Of a stretch of 64,000 nt of DNA, positions 41,902-50,483 are shown in pieces (within the stretch, counting starts at the first letter, position 1; the number at the start of each line of letters is the position of its first letter). This DNA comes from GCA-2688775 sp035288865. Its GTDB lineage: Archaea > Nanobdellota > Nanobdellia > Woesearchaeales > GW2011-AR4. The DNA is taken from NCBI GenBank assembly GCA_035288865.1, contig DATDZA010000024.1:1-64000 (forward strand), in the 5' to 3' direction. Below the pieces are notes generated by a model. That model was not told the DNA's origin. It saw only the letters and a list, made by a program, of their open reading frames with translations, and made no database searches. The translations under genes were made by a program, and so were the position numbers.

Positions 41902-42198
41902 CTAAATCCCCAGCGCCATCCTGGCTTCTTCCGACATCTTGTCAGCTCCCCAGACTGGGTTGAATGTCAGTTCAATGTCAACTTCTCTAACGCCATCAAG
42001 AGAAGAAACATGCCTTCTCACGTCATCAAGAAGCGCAGGGCCATAAGGGCACATTGGAGTTGTGAACGTCATGAGAATTTTTACTTTATTTCCTTCAATT
42101 TCAATATTATAAATTAACCCCAAACTCCATATATCATACTGTATTTCAGGGTCATAAACTGTTTTCAAAATCTCTATCACCTGCTCTTTCGTTGCCAT
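41902..42198 (-). CDS. DUF59/MIP18 (SufT-like) iron-sulfur assembly factor
   Basis: This 98-residue protein is a DUF59 domain: VIEILKTVYDPEIQYDIWSL at the N terminus, LIYNIEIEGNKVKILMTFTT and MCPYGPALLDDVRRHV with the conserved cysteine, then VREVDIELTFNPVWG. Members help load iron-sulfur clusters, and clients here could include the XPD-like helicase and radical SAM protein. Length is normal. A TATA-like element lies at about 42218-42228, and the gene is divergent from the large Cys-repeat surface protein. Confidence 0.9.
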   Translation of the reverse strand: MATKEQVIEILKTVYDPEIQYDIWSLGLIYNIEIEGNKVKILMTFTTPMCPYGPALLDDVRRHVSSLDGVREVDIELTFNPVWGADKMSEEARMALGI

Positions 42199-42304
42199 AG
42201 ATATAAGAATAATTTAATGTTTTAAAAGCTTTGTTAAATTTGATTTTTTTAAACAAAAATTTTCGTTAAATTTATATACAAGCATTCCAAGGAAAATAAA
42301 AAAG

Positions 42305-44839
42305 ATGGCCGGAATAAAAAAATCATTGTCTTTCTTGATTGTTGGATGTATTATTCTAAGCAGCATTGCATTTGCCCAGTCTGCGTCAACAAATGTTTCC
42401 GCTTCAGCCAATTCCGATAACAAAAACTTTGAAAGCAGCGGCTCTTTTGATTCAGGTATGAGTTCAAATGGAATGGTTCAGAGTTCAATAAATCATGAGC
42501 CGGGCGAAGATGAAATGCGCGCAATGGCAAAAGAAAGGATGGGTGACGAATTCTCTGAAGAGGAATTCCAGCGCATGATAAAAAGCCGTGGGCAAAACAA
42601 CCTAAATGAAAGATCGTTCAATCAAGATGATTTCTCATATGAGCAGAAAGGTTTTGAGCACCGTTATGATGCAGGACCATCATACGAAGGATATTCAAAA
42701 GAAAATATGATTTTTGCAATGGTCTTTGAGAATATTGGCGGGGATTTTGATCCTAGGGAAATAAAGGACAAGTGTAGCAACCCCGACAAGCTTGCAGATT
42801 ATATTATTAATAAACTGAAAGAAAGGGTAGGAGACATAAAGAGTCTATGCAGTAAAATGGAAAAGCAAGAGGCAAGTTGTGATGAAGAGACAAAAACAAT
42901 GTGCTCCAGAATTGGAACTCCATCCATATCAGGCAATTCAGATGAAATGGAAAAGGTTCAGTCTGTTGCCGCTTCCTGTCCTGTCAACAAAGACGCAATA
43001 ATCCAATCATGCATGCTAAGAAGCAAAAGCTACATAGAGCAGCATTCTAAGACCACTGACAGCATGTGCGAGCAGAGGGCAAACTCAGCTTCAACAGACA
43101 TAAACAGGGAATGCGAGAATTACAAAAGTAGGCAAATTTGCGATAAAGACGCATTTGTCCAGCAGTGCCTGACCAATTCAGGAGCAAGAAAAGATGATGA
43201 AAACGGGGAAAGAAAAGCATGTCCTAAAAATCCAATTCCAGAATGCAAAGATGGGGCTAGGTTAGAAACAAAAAGAGATGTTAATGGATGCGAATCTTAT
43301 CACTGCATACAATCTACGTCACAATGTCCGACTCCAACAGAGCCAAAATGCGCCCAGGGAGAAACTTTGCAAAAGAAATCAGACGAAAGAGGATGCATCT
43401 ATTATTTTTGCCAAGCATCTGCAAATACATGCCCGGAAATTTCACAGCCAACATGCTCATCAAATACTCATTTGGAAAAAAGAACGGACCAAAGAGGCTG
43501 CGTTTCATATTATTGCGCCTCAAATCCGTGCGCAGAAGTGTCAAGGCCGTCATGCAGTTCAGGAGAAAGGATGCAGGCTTATTATGACAATGCAGGCTGC
43601 GTTGCAAGCTACCAATGCATCAAGGAACAGGCCGTTTGCCCTGAACCTTCAAAACCAACCTGCTCTGAGGGCCAAAGCATTACAACAAGATATGACTCAA
43701 ACAAATGCCCCAGCTATGAATGCGTGACAATAACAACTTCCAGCTCATCAAGCGTCACAGGAGCTGTTGTTTTCAACAACTATGATGATTTTGTCAGGGA
43801 ATGCGATTCCAAATGGTCGCAGCAGGAAAGAATTTGCAAGACAATGCAGTCCAACTGCGACAAGGGAAATTTTGTAGACAGATGCAAGGAGTCATCCAAG
43901 CAAAGCCTTGAGCAATTCAAAGCAAATGTAGAGGAAATCTGCAAAACGCAGACGGTTTCTCAAATTCTTGCATTGGAGGATAAATGCTCAAGGATGGACA
44001 AGGAAAAGCAAAGGTGCGCTGAGCAGACTGAAAAAAGATGCTCTCAGATGAAAGGCTTGTCTGAAAAATGCGCGTCAACACTTACGGACGACAATCTAAG
44101 AAAATTCATAATCCAAGAATCGCAAAAGAGATGCAGGTTCTCAGACAAGCTTGAAAACAGGGAAAATATAACAAAATCGAATAAGGTCGAGATTGTGCTT
44201 GCGGTTGTGAATACTGTGACAGAAAGTGACTTGGATAAACTAAGATTGTTTGTCAATGACTTAAAGGAAGAGATGAAGTTGGAATCTACAACTGTCTTTA
44301 AAGGAAACATCAACCCAAATAATTTCGGTGACATAAAATTGCTGCCATTTGTTGTCAATGCCAAAATCAGCACATCAGCAAGTTCTGAAAGATCACAAGA
44401 TATAAAGGAAAATCTGATAGCCAGCAAGAAAGCTGAAGAAACAGCGTCAAAATTGGCATCATTGAGGGACTCTGATGTCCCCAATGAGTATCTGTACATA
44501 ATTGAAGGCGAGGCCAGCGAGGTTCTCAATGTTTCAGATAATTTGGATGAAATCGAGAAAAACGATGACCAGAAAGGCATTGGATACAAGATGAAGCGCT
44601 TTTTAGGGCTTGCAAAACAGGCAGAGCAGGAAGAAATCCGGCAATTGCAGGAAAGCAAATCCAAATTGCAAAATTCTATTGAAACGCTAACAAGATTGAT
44701 TGACGAAGTCCCAAGCGATGTTGCAAAGGCAATTTTAAAAGAGCAGGTTGAAGATTTAAAGCAGCAGCAGGCTGATATTCAGTCTCTTATAGATGCAAAA
44801 GAGAAAAAAGCAAAAGGATTTTTCGGGATATTTGGGTAA
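42305..44839 (+). CDS. Large exported Cys-repeat protein with coiled-coil end
   Basis: This 844-residue protein starts with a signal peptide (SFLIVGCIILSSIAFAQS) and is exported. Residues about 150-300 and 480-620 contain helical segments with paired cysteines (for example CSKMEKQEASCDEETKTMC). Between them, residues about 306-473 hold five tandem repeats of about 36 residues with the pattern C-P-x(4-6)-P-x-C-x-x-G-x-x-L-x-x-x-x-D-x-x-G-C-x-x-Y-x-C. After a VTGAVVFNN segment come more Cys-pair helices, a globular stretch (KVEIVLAVVNTVTESDLDK) and a C-terminal coiled coil. The repeats resemble small disulfide-rich inhibitor-like modules. Function is unknown; a cell-surface role is likely. TATA box about 42269-42280. 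Confidence 0.75.
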   Translation: MAGIKKSLSFLIVGCIILSSIAFAQSASTNVSASANSDNKNFESSGSFDSGMSSNGMVQSSINHEPGEDEMRAMAKERMGDEFSEEEFQRMIKSRGQNNLNERSFNQDDFSYEQKGFEHRYDAGPSYEGYSKENMIFAMVFENIGGDFDPREIKDKCSNPDKLADYIINKLKERVGDIKSLCSKMEKQEASCDEETKTMCSRIGTPSISGNSDEMEKVQSVAASCPVNKDAIIQSCMLRSKSYIEQHSKTTDSMCEQRANSASTDINRECENYKSRQICDKDAFVQQCLTNSGARKDDENGERKACPKNPIPECKDGARLETKRDVNGCESYHCIQSTSQCPTPTEPKCAQGETLQKKSDERGCIYYFCQASANTCPEISQPTCSSNTHLEKRTDQRGCVSYYCASNPCAEVSRPSCSSGERMQAYYDNAGCVASYQCIKEQAVCPEPSKPTCSEGQSITTRYDSNKCPSYECVTITTSSSSSVTGAVVFNNYDDFVRECDSKWSQQERICKTMQSNCDKGNFVDRCKESSKQSLEQFKANVEEICKTQTVSQILALEDKCSRMDKEKQRCAEQTEKRCSQMKGLSEKCASTLTDDNLRKFIIQESQKRCRFSDKLENRENITKSNKVEIVLAVVNTVTESDLDKLRLFVNDLKEEMKLESTTVFKGNINPNNFGDIKLLPFVVNAKISTSASSERSQDIKENLIASKKAEETASKLASLRDSDVPNEYLYIIEGEASEVLNVSDNLDEIEKNDDQKGIGYKMKRFLGLAKQAEQEEIRQLQESKSKLQNSIETLTRLIDEVPSDVAKAILKEQVEDLKQQQADIQSLIDAKEKKAKGFFGIFG

Positions 44840-45047
44840 AATCCTATATTTTCATAAATCCCACTTTCTTAAAAAATGGAAAGATTTCATTATATGGCCA
44901 TAGTTAGTGCACCATCCTAAAAAATAAAATAATATCAAAGGACCCAGTAAAAGCCCTGCAGACAGAAGGCAAGAAATTTAAAGATACGAATGCTAAAAAA
45001 CTAGGAAAACACTTTGAAGCAGAATTATTAAAGCATGTATCTCAATA
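44840..45047. other. Gap with a start-less remnant frame
   Basis: A 42-codon open stretch on the plus strand ending at about 45049 (NKIISKDPVKALQTEGKKFK, DTNAKKLGKHFEAELLKHV) looks coding by its Lys-rich composition but has no start codon and is preceded by a stop. It may be the tail of a decayed gene. No promoter or RNA gene is seen. Confidence 0.35.
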
Positions 45048-45938
45048 TTAAATAATTATAATCTCTTTCCTTCTCTTCGGTGCTGTAAGACATTCTTCAC
45101 AACAGCTTTTATTATATTCTTCTCTGCATTCTTCACAGCAGGTAAATAATTTATCACAATCCAAATTATGGCAATTCAAATAATCATCGCATCCATTACC
45201 ACACCATTGGCATTGAGTTAATTTATTTTTATCATTTTTATTTATTTCAATTGCAATCCTGTCGTCAAAAACAAAGCATTTTCCTTCCCAGTAAGTATCC
45301 GGAAATTCCTCGCCAAATTTCAAAATGCCTCCTTTAATCTGGTAAACATCATTAAATCCATTCTCTTTTAAAAAAGCCGAAGCTTTCTCGCATCTTATTC
45401 CCCCGGTACAATAAGTTACAATTTTTTTGTCTTTTAAGTCTTCAATTTCATTCATACTTTTTGGCAAATCCCTAAAATTTTTCATGTCTAACGTAACAGC
45501 ATTCCTAAATCTTCCGATTTTATGTTCATAGTCATTTCTCATATCAACCAAAACAAGATCCTCATTATTATCAAGCCATTCTTTTAATTTTGAAGGCTCT
45601 ATGAATTTCGCAGTATTATTTAAATCGACATTCAACGCTGAATAAACAATTTCTTTTCTTACCCTCACAAACATTTTTCTGAATGCAGGCTTATCCGTAA
45701 TGTTTTCCTTGAATTCAATGTCAGCAAATAAAGGATTTTTTCTTAATTCTGATTTGTATTTCTCAACAATATGTTTGTTGCCGTAAACAGATCCATTTAT
45801 TCCCTCTTCTCCTACAAGAATTCTACCTTTCAGTCCGATAGACAGACAATATTCAAGATGCTCTTTATGGAATTCAACAGGATTTTCTATTCTAACATAC
45901 TTGTAGAATGCCGACACGATTGCACTTTTTGTTTCCAT
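45048..45938 (-). CDS. trhO: tRNA uridine 5-hydroxylase TrhO (rhodanese family)
   Basis: This 296-residue protein matches the YceA/TrhO family, which installs 5-hydroxyuridine at the wobble position of tRNAs. The N-terminal ferredoxin-like domain shows GRILVGEEGINGSVYG; the rhodanese domain shows DLVLVDMRNDYEHKIGRF and the active-site loop KKIVTYCTGGIRCEKASAFL with its cysteine. The C terminus carries many cysteines (CQWCGNGCDDYLNCHNLDCD and CCEECREEYNKSCCEEC) as in longer family members, probably a zinc site. Length is normal. The gene is alone and converges with the 844-residue protein gene. Confidence 0.9.
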   Translation of the reverse strand: METKSAIVSAFYKYVRIENPVEFHKEHLEYCLSIGLKGRILVGEEGINGSVYGNKHIVEKYKSELRKNPLFADIEFKENITDKPAFRKMFVRVRKEIVYSALNVDLNNTAKFIEPSKLKEWLDNNEDLVLVDMRNDYEHKIGRFRNAVTLDMKNFRDLPKSMNEIEDLKDKKIVTYCTGGIRCEKASAFLKENGFNDVYQIKGGILKFGEEFPDTYWEGKCFVFDDRIAIEINKNDKNKLTQCQWCGNGCDDYLNCHNLDCDKLFTCCEECREEYNKSCCEECLTAPKRRKEIIII

Positions 45939-45982
45939 AGTCAGTAGTATTTTAATTTCTTTTTTAAAGTTTTCTCATAAAC

Positions 45983-45992
45983 ATATTTAAAT
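45983..45992 (+). promoter_or_regulatory. TATA box of the DedA gene
   Basis: ATATTTAAAT, 24 nt before ATG 46017; this excludes the upstream in-frame ATG at 45993, which abuts the box. Confidence 0.7.
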
Positions 45993-46016
45993 ATGCTCCT
46001 GTTTTGTTTTACAAGA

Positions 46017-46655
46017 ATGAAAATAACTGATAAAATACTAAGCCTGCCTATTCCAGTCCTGCATCTATGGGGCTACCCAATAGTCTTTCTTTCTGCGCTT
46101 CTTGAAGCGTCACCTTTTTTCGGAATATTTATACCGGGACAGACAATTGTGATGATTGGGGGGTTTTATGCAAAATTAGGCGTGTTAAATATATACTATG
46201 TAATTGTCCTGTCCGCATTAGGCGCAATAATTGGAGATTTAATAGGTTATGTTTTGGGAAGGAGATACGGATATTCATTTATCAGAGATTATGGAAAATA
46301 TTTCTTTTTCAAGAAAGAGTATTTCAAAAAGACAAAAGAGTTAATGAACGAACACACCGGCAAAACAATAATTATAGGAAGATTTAATTCAATTACCAGG
46401 GCATTTGCGCCTTTTGTTGCAGGCTCTTCAAAAGTGCCTTTCAAAAAATTTCTTTTTTATAACATTGTTGGCGGAATCAGCTGGGGGGTGTTTTTTTCCT
46501 TGGTAGGCTACATTTTCGGAAAAGCTTATAAGATAGCATCAAGGTACATCAACGGAATTTTAATTATATTTTTTATTGCTGCTTTTATTATTGCTTATTT
46601 CTATTTAGGGCACAAGAGAAGAAAGAAAATGAAAGATTATGGGATCAAAAAATAA
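46017..46655 (+). CDS. DedA/SNARE-associated family membrane protein
   Basis: This 212-residue protein is of the DedA family, several members of which move lipid carriers or phospholipids across the membrane. It has LLEASPFFGIFIPGQTIVMI (re-entrant loop) near the start, IGDLIGYVLGRRYGYSF in the middle and the signature FNSITRAFAPFVAGSSKVPF with the arginine-containing motif, then a C-terminal helix pair ending in basic residues. Length is typical. It is transcribed alone from a leaderless promoter. The start was set from the TATA position. Confidence 0.9.
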   Translation: MKITDKILSLPIPVLHLWGYPIVFLSALLEASPFFGIFIPGQTIVMIGGFYAKLGVLNIYYVIVLSALGAIIGDLIGYVLGRRYGYSFIRDYGKYFFFKKEYFKKTKELMNEHTGKTIIIGRFNSITRAFAPFVAGSSKVPFKKFLFYNIVGGISWGVFFSLVGYIFGKAYKIASRYINGILIIFFIAAFIIAYFYLGHKRRKKMKDYGIKK

Positions 46656-46682
46656 TTCTGCCACAGAATATTTATCTGAAAT

Positions 46683-46692
46683 GTATTTAAAC
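46683..46692 (+). promoter_or_regulatory. TATA box of the Tag-like gene
   Basis: GTATTTAAAC ends 20 nt before ATG 46713. Confidence 0.6.
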
Positions 46693-46712
46693 TTCAAAAA
46701 ATTCCCGCCATT

Positions 46713-47150
46713 ATGCCGCACATACATCCTAAGCCAAAAAACAATGCAGAATTTCTTGAGGTAATGTCAGAAATAATTTTTGTTTCGGGATTCAGGTGGG
46801 ACTTGGTGCATTCCAGATGGCACAAAATAAAAAAAGCATTTCATAAGTTTAGCATCGATAAAGTTGCAGATGAGAAAGTTGAAAGTCTAATCATAAAAGA
46901 TGGAATGATTAAAAATCAATCAAAAATTAAGGCTATAATAGAAAATGCAAAAATTTGCCAGAGCATAATCAAAAAACATGGCAGCATTAATAATTGGATT
47001 AAAGAAATTCAAAAGAATAACAAAAAAGAGCCATTATTTAATCCCGCAGTAAGGGAAGAAATGAAAAAATTTGCCAAAATTGGGAATACTACAAGCAGGT
47101 GGCTTGCATATGTGACAACAAGAGATAAGAAATTGCTTGAGGAAGAATAA
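46713..47150 (+). CDS. DNA-3-methyladenine glycosylase I-like protein
   Basis: This 145-residue protein is related to TagI, which removes 3-methyladenine from DNA. Matching segments are EVMSEIIFVSGFRWDLVHSR, KIKKAFHKFSIDKVADEKVE and KDGMIKNQSKIKAIIENAK, covering the helical core. It is shorter than usual (about 185) and lacks the N-terminal zinc cysteines and the C-terminal zinc-binding part, so activity may be altered; related shorter forms exist. It has 24 Lys and 5 Arg, typical for core genes here. It ends just before the convergent DEAD-box gene. Confidence 0.75.
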   Translation: MPHIHPKPKNNAEFLEVMSEIIFVSGFRWDLVHSRWHKIKKAFHKFSIDKVADEKVESLIIKDGMIKNQSKIKAIIENAKICQSIIKKHGSINNWIKEIQKNNKKEPLFNPAVREEMKKFAKIGNTTSRWLAYVTTRDKKLLEEE

Positions 47151-47167
47151 AAAATTTAAAAATTATT

Positions 47168-48526
47168 TTACCTAAACCTCCTTTCATGCGGCCTTGAAGA
47201 TGAGCTGCGTGGCCTATTCCCTTGGTACGAGCTTCCGTGGCTGCTTCTTTCGCCGCTTCTCTCGCTTCTACCTTCACCGTCAGAAGAAGATCCTCTGCTT
47301 TCCCGATGCCCGTGGCCGTAACTTCCTCTTCCAGATTGAGATCCATAACCTCTTCTGTAACTTGGCCTTCCGTGAAATCCGCCGCCTCTGCCAGGTTCTC
47401 TGACCCCAGCCACAAATGAAATTTTCTCAAATACCGGAAGCTGAACCTGCTGAACTACAATTGACCTGTCCGAAAGCACATTTCTGAAATTATCATGGTC
47501 CTGCTCTGCAATCAAAGAAATAACTTTCCCCTCCGTTCCTGCCCTTGCAGTCCTTCCAATCCTGTGAATATATTCTTTTGATGTTTTTGGAGAGTCATAG
47601 TTTATGACATGGCTGACATTTTTTATATCAAGCCCCCTTGCTGCAACATCGCTTGCAACAAGCACGCTGACCTCTCCGCGGTGGAAAGCATCAATTGATT
47701 GTTTCCTTCTGTTCTGGCTTAATCCGCCGTGCAGGCTGAGAGCCTGTATTCCCTGCTTGTATAGGTTTTTGCTGATGACATCAACACGATTTCTTGTCGC
47801 GCAGAATATAATTGTAATCCCTTGCGCTTCATGCTTTAGAATATGCGACAGCAATGAAAATTTATCCCGCGAAGGCACAGAATAGAAAAGCTGTTCCATC
47901 TTGCTCTCTTCGACATAAGCCTGGGTCTTGATTTTTTCAGGATTTTTCATGTAGTTTTTGACCACATTGTGAACCTGCTGTGACATGGTTGCGCTGAAAA
48001 GCAAGGTCTGCCTCTCTCTTGGAGTTTGGGAGATTATCCTGCTCACATCGTCAACGAATCCCATTTCGAACATCTTGTCGGCTTCGTCAAGAACAAGAAT
48101 TTTCACCTTGCTGAAATTAATTGTGCCCCTTTCCAGATGGTCAAGTATTCTTCCCGGCGTCCCTACAACAATGTCAGCCTGCCTTATCATTCCAAACTGC
48201 GGATTGATAGAGACACCGCCGTAAATGGCATATATGTTCATTCTTTTATGCTTTGCAAATTTTCTCATCTCCGTTGAAACCTGCTCACACAGTTCTCTTG
48301 TTGGAACAAGAATAAGAACCTGCAGGCCTGCATTGTGGCTTATCTTCTCAAGAATTGGAAACCCAAAAGCCGCCGTTTTTCCGGAGCCTGTCTGTGACTG
48401 CCCTATAACATCTTTTCCGTGCTGGATTAATGGGATTGCTTTCTGCTGTATCTCAGTCATCTCCAAATACCCCATCTCTTCAAATGCTTTCTTTAGCTCT
48501 GCCTGTAAATGTATTCCCGATATCAT
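47168..48526 (-). CDS. DEAD-box RNA helicase with RG/RS-rich tail
   Basis: This 452-residue helicase has all core motifs: Q motif (EMGYLEMTEIQQKAIPLI), Walker A QSQTGSGKTAAF, PTRELCEQ, GTPGRILDHL, DEAD (LVLDEADKMFEMGF), SAT (LFSATMSQ), the C-terminal GLDIKNVSHVINYDSP and HRIGRTARAGTEG. After residue about 375 comes a low-complexity tail of Arg, Gly, Ser and Tyr (GRGGGFHGRPSYRRGYGS), as in RNA-binding and cold-shock helicases. It remodels RNA, probably ribosome precursors. A GAGGTAT ribosome-binding site precedes the start. Confidence 0.95.
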   Translation of the reverse strand: MISGIHLQAELKKAFEEMGYLEMTEIQQKAIPLIQHGKDVIGQSQTGSGKTAAFGFPILEKISHNAGLQVLILVPTRELCEQVSTEMRKFAKHKRMNIYAIYGGVSINPQFGMIRQADIVVGTPGRILDHLERGTINFSKVKILVLDEADKMFEMGFVDDVSRIISQTPRERQTLLFSATMSQQVHNVVKNYMKNPEKIKTQAYVEESKMEQLFYSVPSRDKFSLLSHILKHEAQGITIIFCATRNRVDVISKNLYKQGIQALSLHGGLSQNRRKQSIDAFHRGEVSVLVASDVAARGLDIKNVSHVINYDSPKTSKEYIHRIGRTARAGTEGKVISLIAEQDHDNFRNVLSDRSIVVQQVQLPVFEKISFVAGVREPGRGGGFHGRPSYRRGYGSQSGRGSYGHGHRESRGSSSDGEGRSERSGERSSHGSSYQGNRPRSSSSRPHERRFR

Positions 48527-48832
48527 TTTTATACCTCACTGATTTTTACGTCCAATTGGTAATTATTTCAGAAATATCCTGTTTAGTTTTGACCAAGGAC
48601 TGCTGTCATCAAGGTTATTTCTGCTCTTCTTAACTGGCTAAAATAAAAATAAAACGTCCAGCATCACAAATTACTCTATATTTAATTATGCTTAACTCTT
48701 TTTAAGGGTTTCTATTGAGAACTTTGAAGAATTTATTGTCCCTTTCTTTTCTATATTCCATATTATATATTTCCAAAAACCACTGGACATCTCCGCATGA
48801 AATATTTAAAGGATTAAATTATTGTTTTTTCT
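48527..48832. other. Divergent promoter region between helicase and DUF763 genes
   Basis: No gene is supported. The left end holds GAGGTAT, the helicase ribosome-binding site on the minus strand, and the right end holds the DUF763 TATA box AATATTTAAA at 48801-48810. Between them are AT-rich sequence and isolated TGATGA/CTGA strings on the minus strand that do not form a convincing C/D box RNA. Confidence 0.4.
48801..48810 (+). promoter_or_regulatory. TATA box of the DUF763 gene
   Basis: AATATTTAAA ends 22 nt before ATG 48833 (leaderless). Confidence 0.65.
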
Positions 48833-49972
48833 ATGTTTAAATCAGGCATTGCAAACCTCCCATTGCATGGCGGAAGCTGCCCAAGGTGGCTTTTTCCAAT
48901 AATGAAAAAATTAGGAGGAGCTATAAGCGGGGCTTTGATTTATGAATACGGGCAGCAGGAATTTTTGAAAAGATTGGCCGACCCATACTGGCTGCAGTCA
49001 TTTGGAAGCGTCATAGGATTCGACTGGCATTCTTCAGGTTTGACCACAACAACCTTGGGCGCATTAAAAGAATCAATCAATAATCAGAATCTGGGGATTA
49101 AAATAGCGGGTGGAAAGGGAAATGAATCTAAAAAGGTTTTGGAAGAAATTGAAAATTCAGTTTTTAATTTATCTGAAAATAAAGTGGAAAAACTAAAGTA
49201 TTCGTCAAGAATGAGCGCAAAAGTGGATAATTGCCTTATGCAGGACGGCTACCAGTTATACCACCATTCCTTTGTTTTTGACGAGAAAGGTAACTGGGTT
49301 GTTGTGCAGCAGGGGATGAATTCTGAAAATAAATATGCAAGAAGGTATCACTGGCTAAGCGGCACTGTCTCTGATTTTGTTGAGGAGCCGCACAATGCGA
49401 TTTGCTGTGACAGCAGAAATAATTCAACTTTGGATTTGACTTCAAGAGATAACTATAAAGTTAAAAAAATATCTGTTGATTTGGTTAACGATGACATCAA
49501 TAACCTGAATAAATATTTCAATATAAGAATCAGAAGTGATAAAAATAATTCAATCCAAAAAACAATTTACGAATTCGATGAAAATGCAAAAAACCAAACA
49601 AAAATATTCACTATGGCACCAAAACATACAATAATTTACATGGACAAAAGGAACATTGAAACTCTTAAGAAAGCGCACGAATTCCAGCCGCAAAATTATG
49701 AGGAATTAGTTTCAATAAAGGGAATCGGGGCAAAAACAATAAGAAGTTTGGCTTTGGTGTCAGAATTAATTTATGGAACCGAGATTAACTGGAAAGACCC
49801 TGTGAAATACAGTTTTGCCCACGGCGGGAAAGACGGGATTCCCTATCCAGTGGATAGAAAGTTGATGGACGATAATACAGAAATTTTGAGAAATGCAATA
49901 AAAGACGCAAAATTAGGAAATAAAGAAAAGTTAAGCGCGATAGGAAGACTAGGTAGACTATATGTTAGTTAA
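48833..49972 (+). CDS. DUF763 family protein
   Basis: This 379-residue protein matches DUF763, an archaeal/bacterial family of unknown function. The start SGIANLPLHGGSCPRWLFPI and the conserved GFDWHSSGLTTTTLGALKES and GYQLYHHSFVFDEKGNWVV are characteristic, as is RRYHWLSGTVSDFVEEPHNA. A helix-hairpin-helix-like element (YEELVSIKGIGAKTIRSLAL, about residue 300) suggests nucleic acid binding. The C terminus contains SFAHGGKDGIPYPVDRK. Length is usual. A role in DNA repair is suspected from the fold only. Confidence 0.9.
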   Translation: MFKSGIANLPLHGGSCPRWLFPIMKKLGGAISGALIYEYGQQEFLKRLADPYWLQSFGSVIGFDWHSSGLTTTTLGALKESINNQNLGIKIAGGKGNESKKVLEEIENSVFNLSENKVEKLKYSSRMSAKVDNCLMQDGYQLYHHSFVFDEKGNWVVVQQGMNSENKYARRYHWLSGTVSDFVEEPHNAICCDSRNNSTLDLTSRDNYKVKKISVDLVNDDINNLNKYFNIRIRSDKNNSIQKTIYEFDENAKNQTKIFTMAPKHTIIYMDKRNIETLKKAHEFQPQNYEELVSIKGIGAKTIRSLALVSELIYGTEINWKDPVKYSFAHGGKDGIPYPVDRKLMDDNTEILRNAIKDAKLGNKEKLSAIGRLGRLYVS

Positions 49973-50003
49973 ATTTTTAAAATTAGGTGTTTTACTAATT
50001 TAA

Positions 50004-50483
50004 ATGCTTGAGAAGATTGTAATGTTAAACACCCGGGATTCTGTGTTACTTAGCTTTAAGGAAGGTTTAAGTCCGGAAGAGGCGCATGATATTATGTATC
50101 ACCTCATTTCTGAATACTATTTGGATATTACCTGGAAAGACAAGAGAGTTCCCATAGAATTACGGTTTGAAATTAGCACAGGACAACGGAACTGTGAGAT
50201 TGCAGAGGGTGCGTTAACTTATCTCATGATTGGAAAGTATGATAAAATAAGGGGCACCATTCTTGGATTTTTTGATATCTGGCCGGTGAGAAATCCAGTA
50301 AAATATTTAAATTTTGGCGTAAGATTTAGCTTAAGGGATAGAAACTATCTTACAGGAATTTTTCTAAGGGATAATCAAGTAACTATGGAGGAAACACAAA
50401 ATTTTAAGGATTTCTGTGAGCGGTACGGGTTGTCCCCAGCCCCAAATCCAGGACAGGTGCAGACTACCCCAAAAACCCCCTGA
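50004..50483 (+). CDS. Orphan soluble protein
   Basis: This 159-residue protein is unrecognised. It has no signal peptide. The N-terminal half shows a helix (SPEEAHDIMYHLISEYYLDI) and the middle a beta stretch (VPIELRFEISTGQRN, LTYLMIGKYDKIRGTILGFF, YLNFGVRFSLRDRNYLTGIF), ending in a Pro-rich tail. Lys and Arg are about equal, as in the orphan group. Its last 20 bases overlap the end of the convergent PEP carboxylase gene. No function is proposed. Confidence 0.6.
   Translation: MLEKIVMLNTRDSVLLSFKEGLSPEEAHDIMYHLISEYYLDITWKDKRVPIELRFEISTGQRNCEIAEGALTYLMIGKYDKIRGTILGFFDIWPVRNPVKYLNFGVRFSLRDRNYLTGIFLRDNQVTMEETQNFKDFCERYGLSPAPNPGQVQTTPKTP

Noticed and set aside
43278..43727. Alternative plus-strand frames of about 100-150 codons inside the Cys-repeat gene
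   Set aside because: They are out-of-frame readings of the repeat region with no independent start signal or homology.
44900..45049. Start-less Lys-rich frame after the 844-residue gene
   Set aside because: No start codon or promoter; recorded only as a remnant within the gap, not as a gene.
48560..48620. Possible C/D box RNA on the minus strand (TTGATGA ... CTGA)
   Set aside because: The flanks do not form a terminal stem, and there is no C'/D' pair; chance matches are likely in AT-rich DNA.
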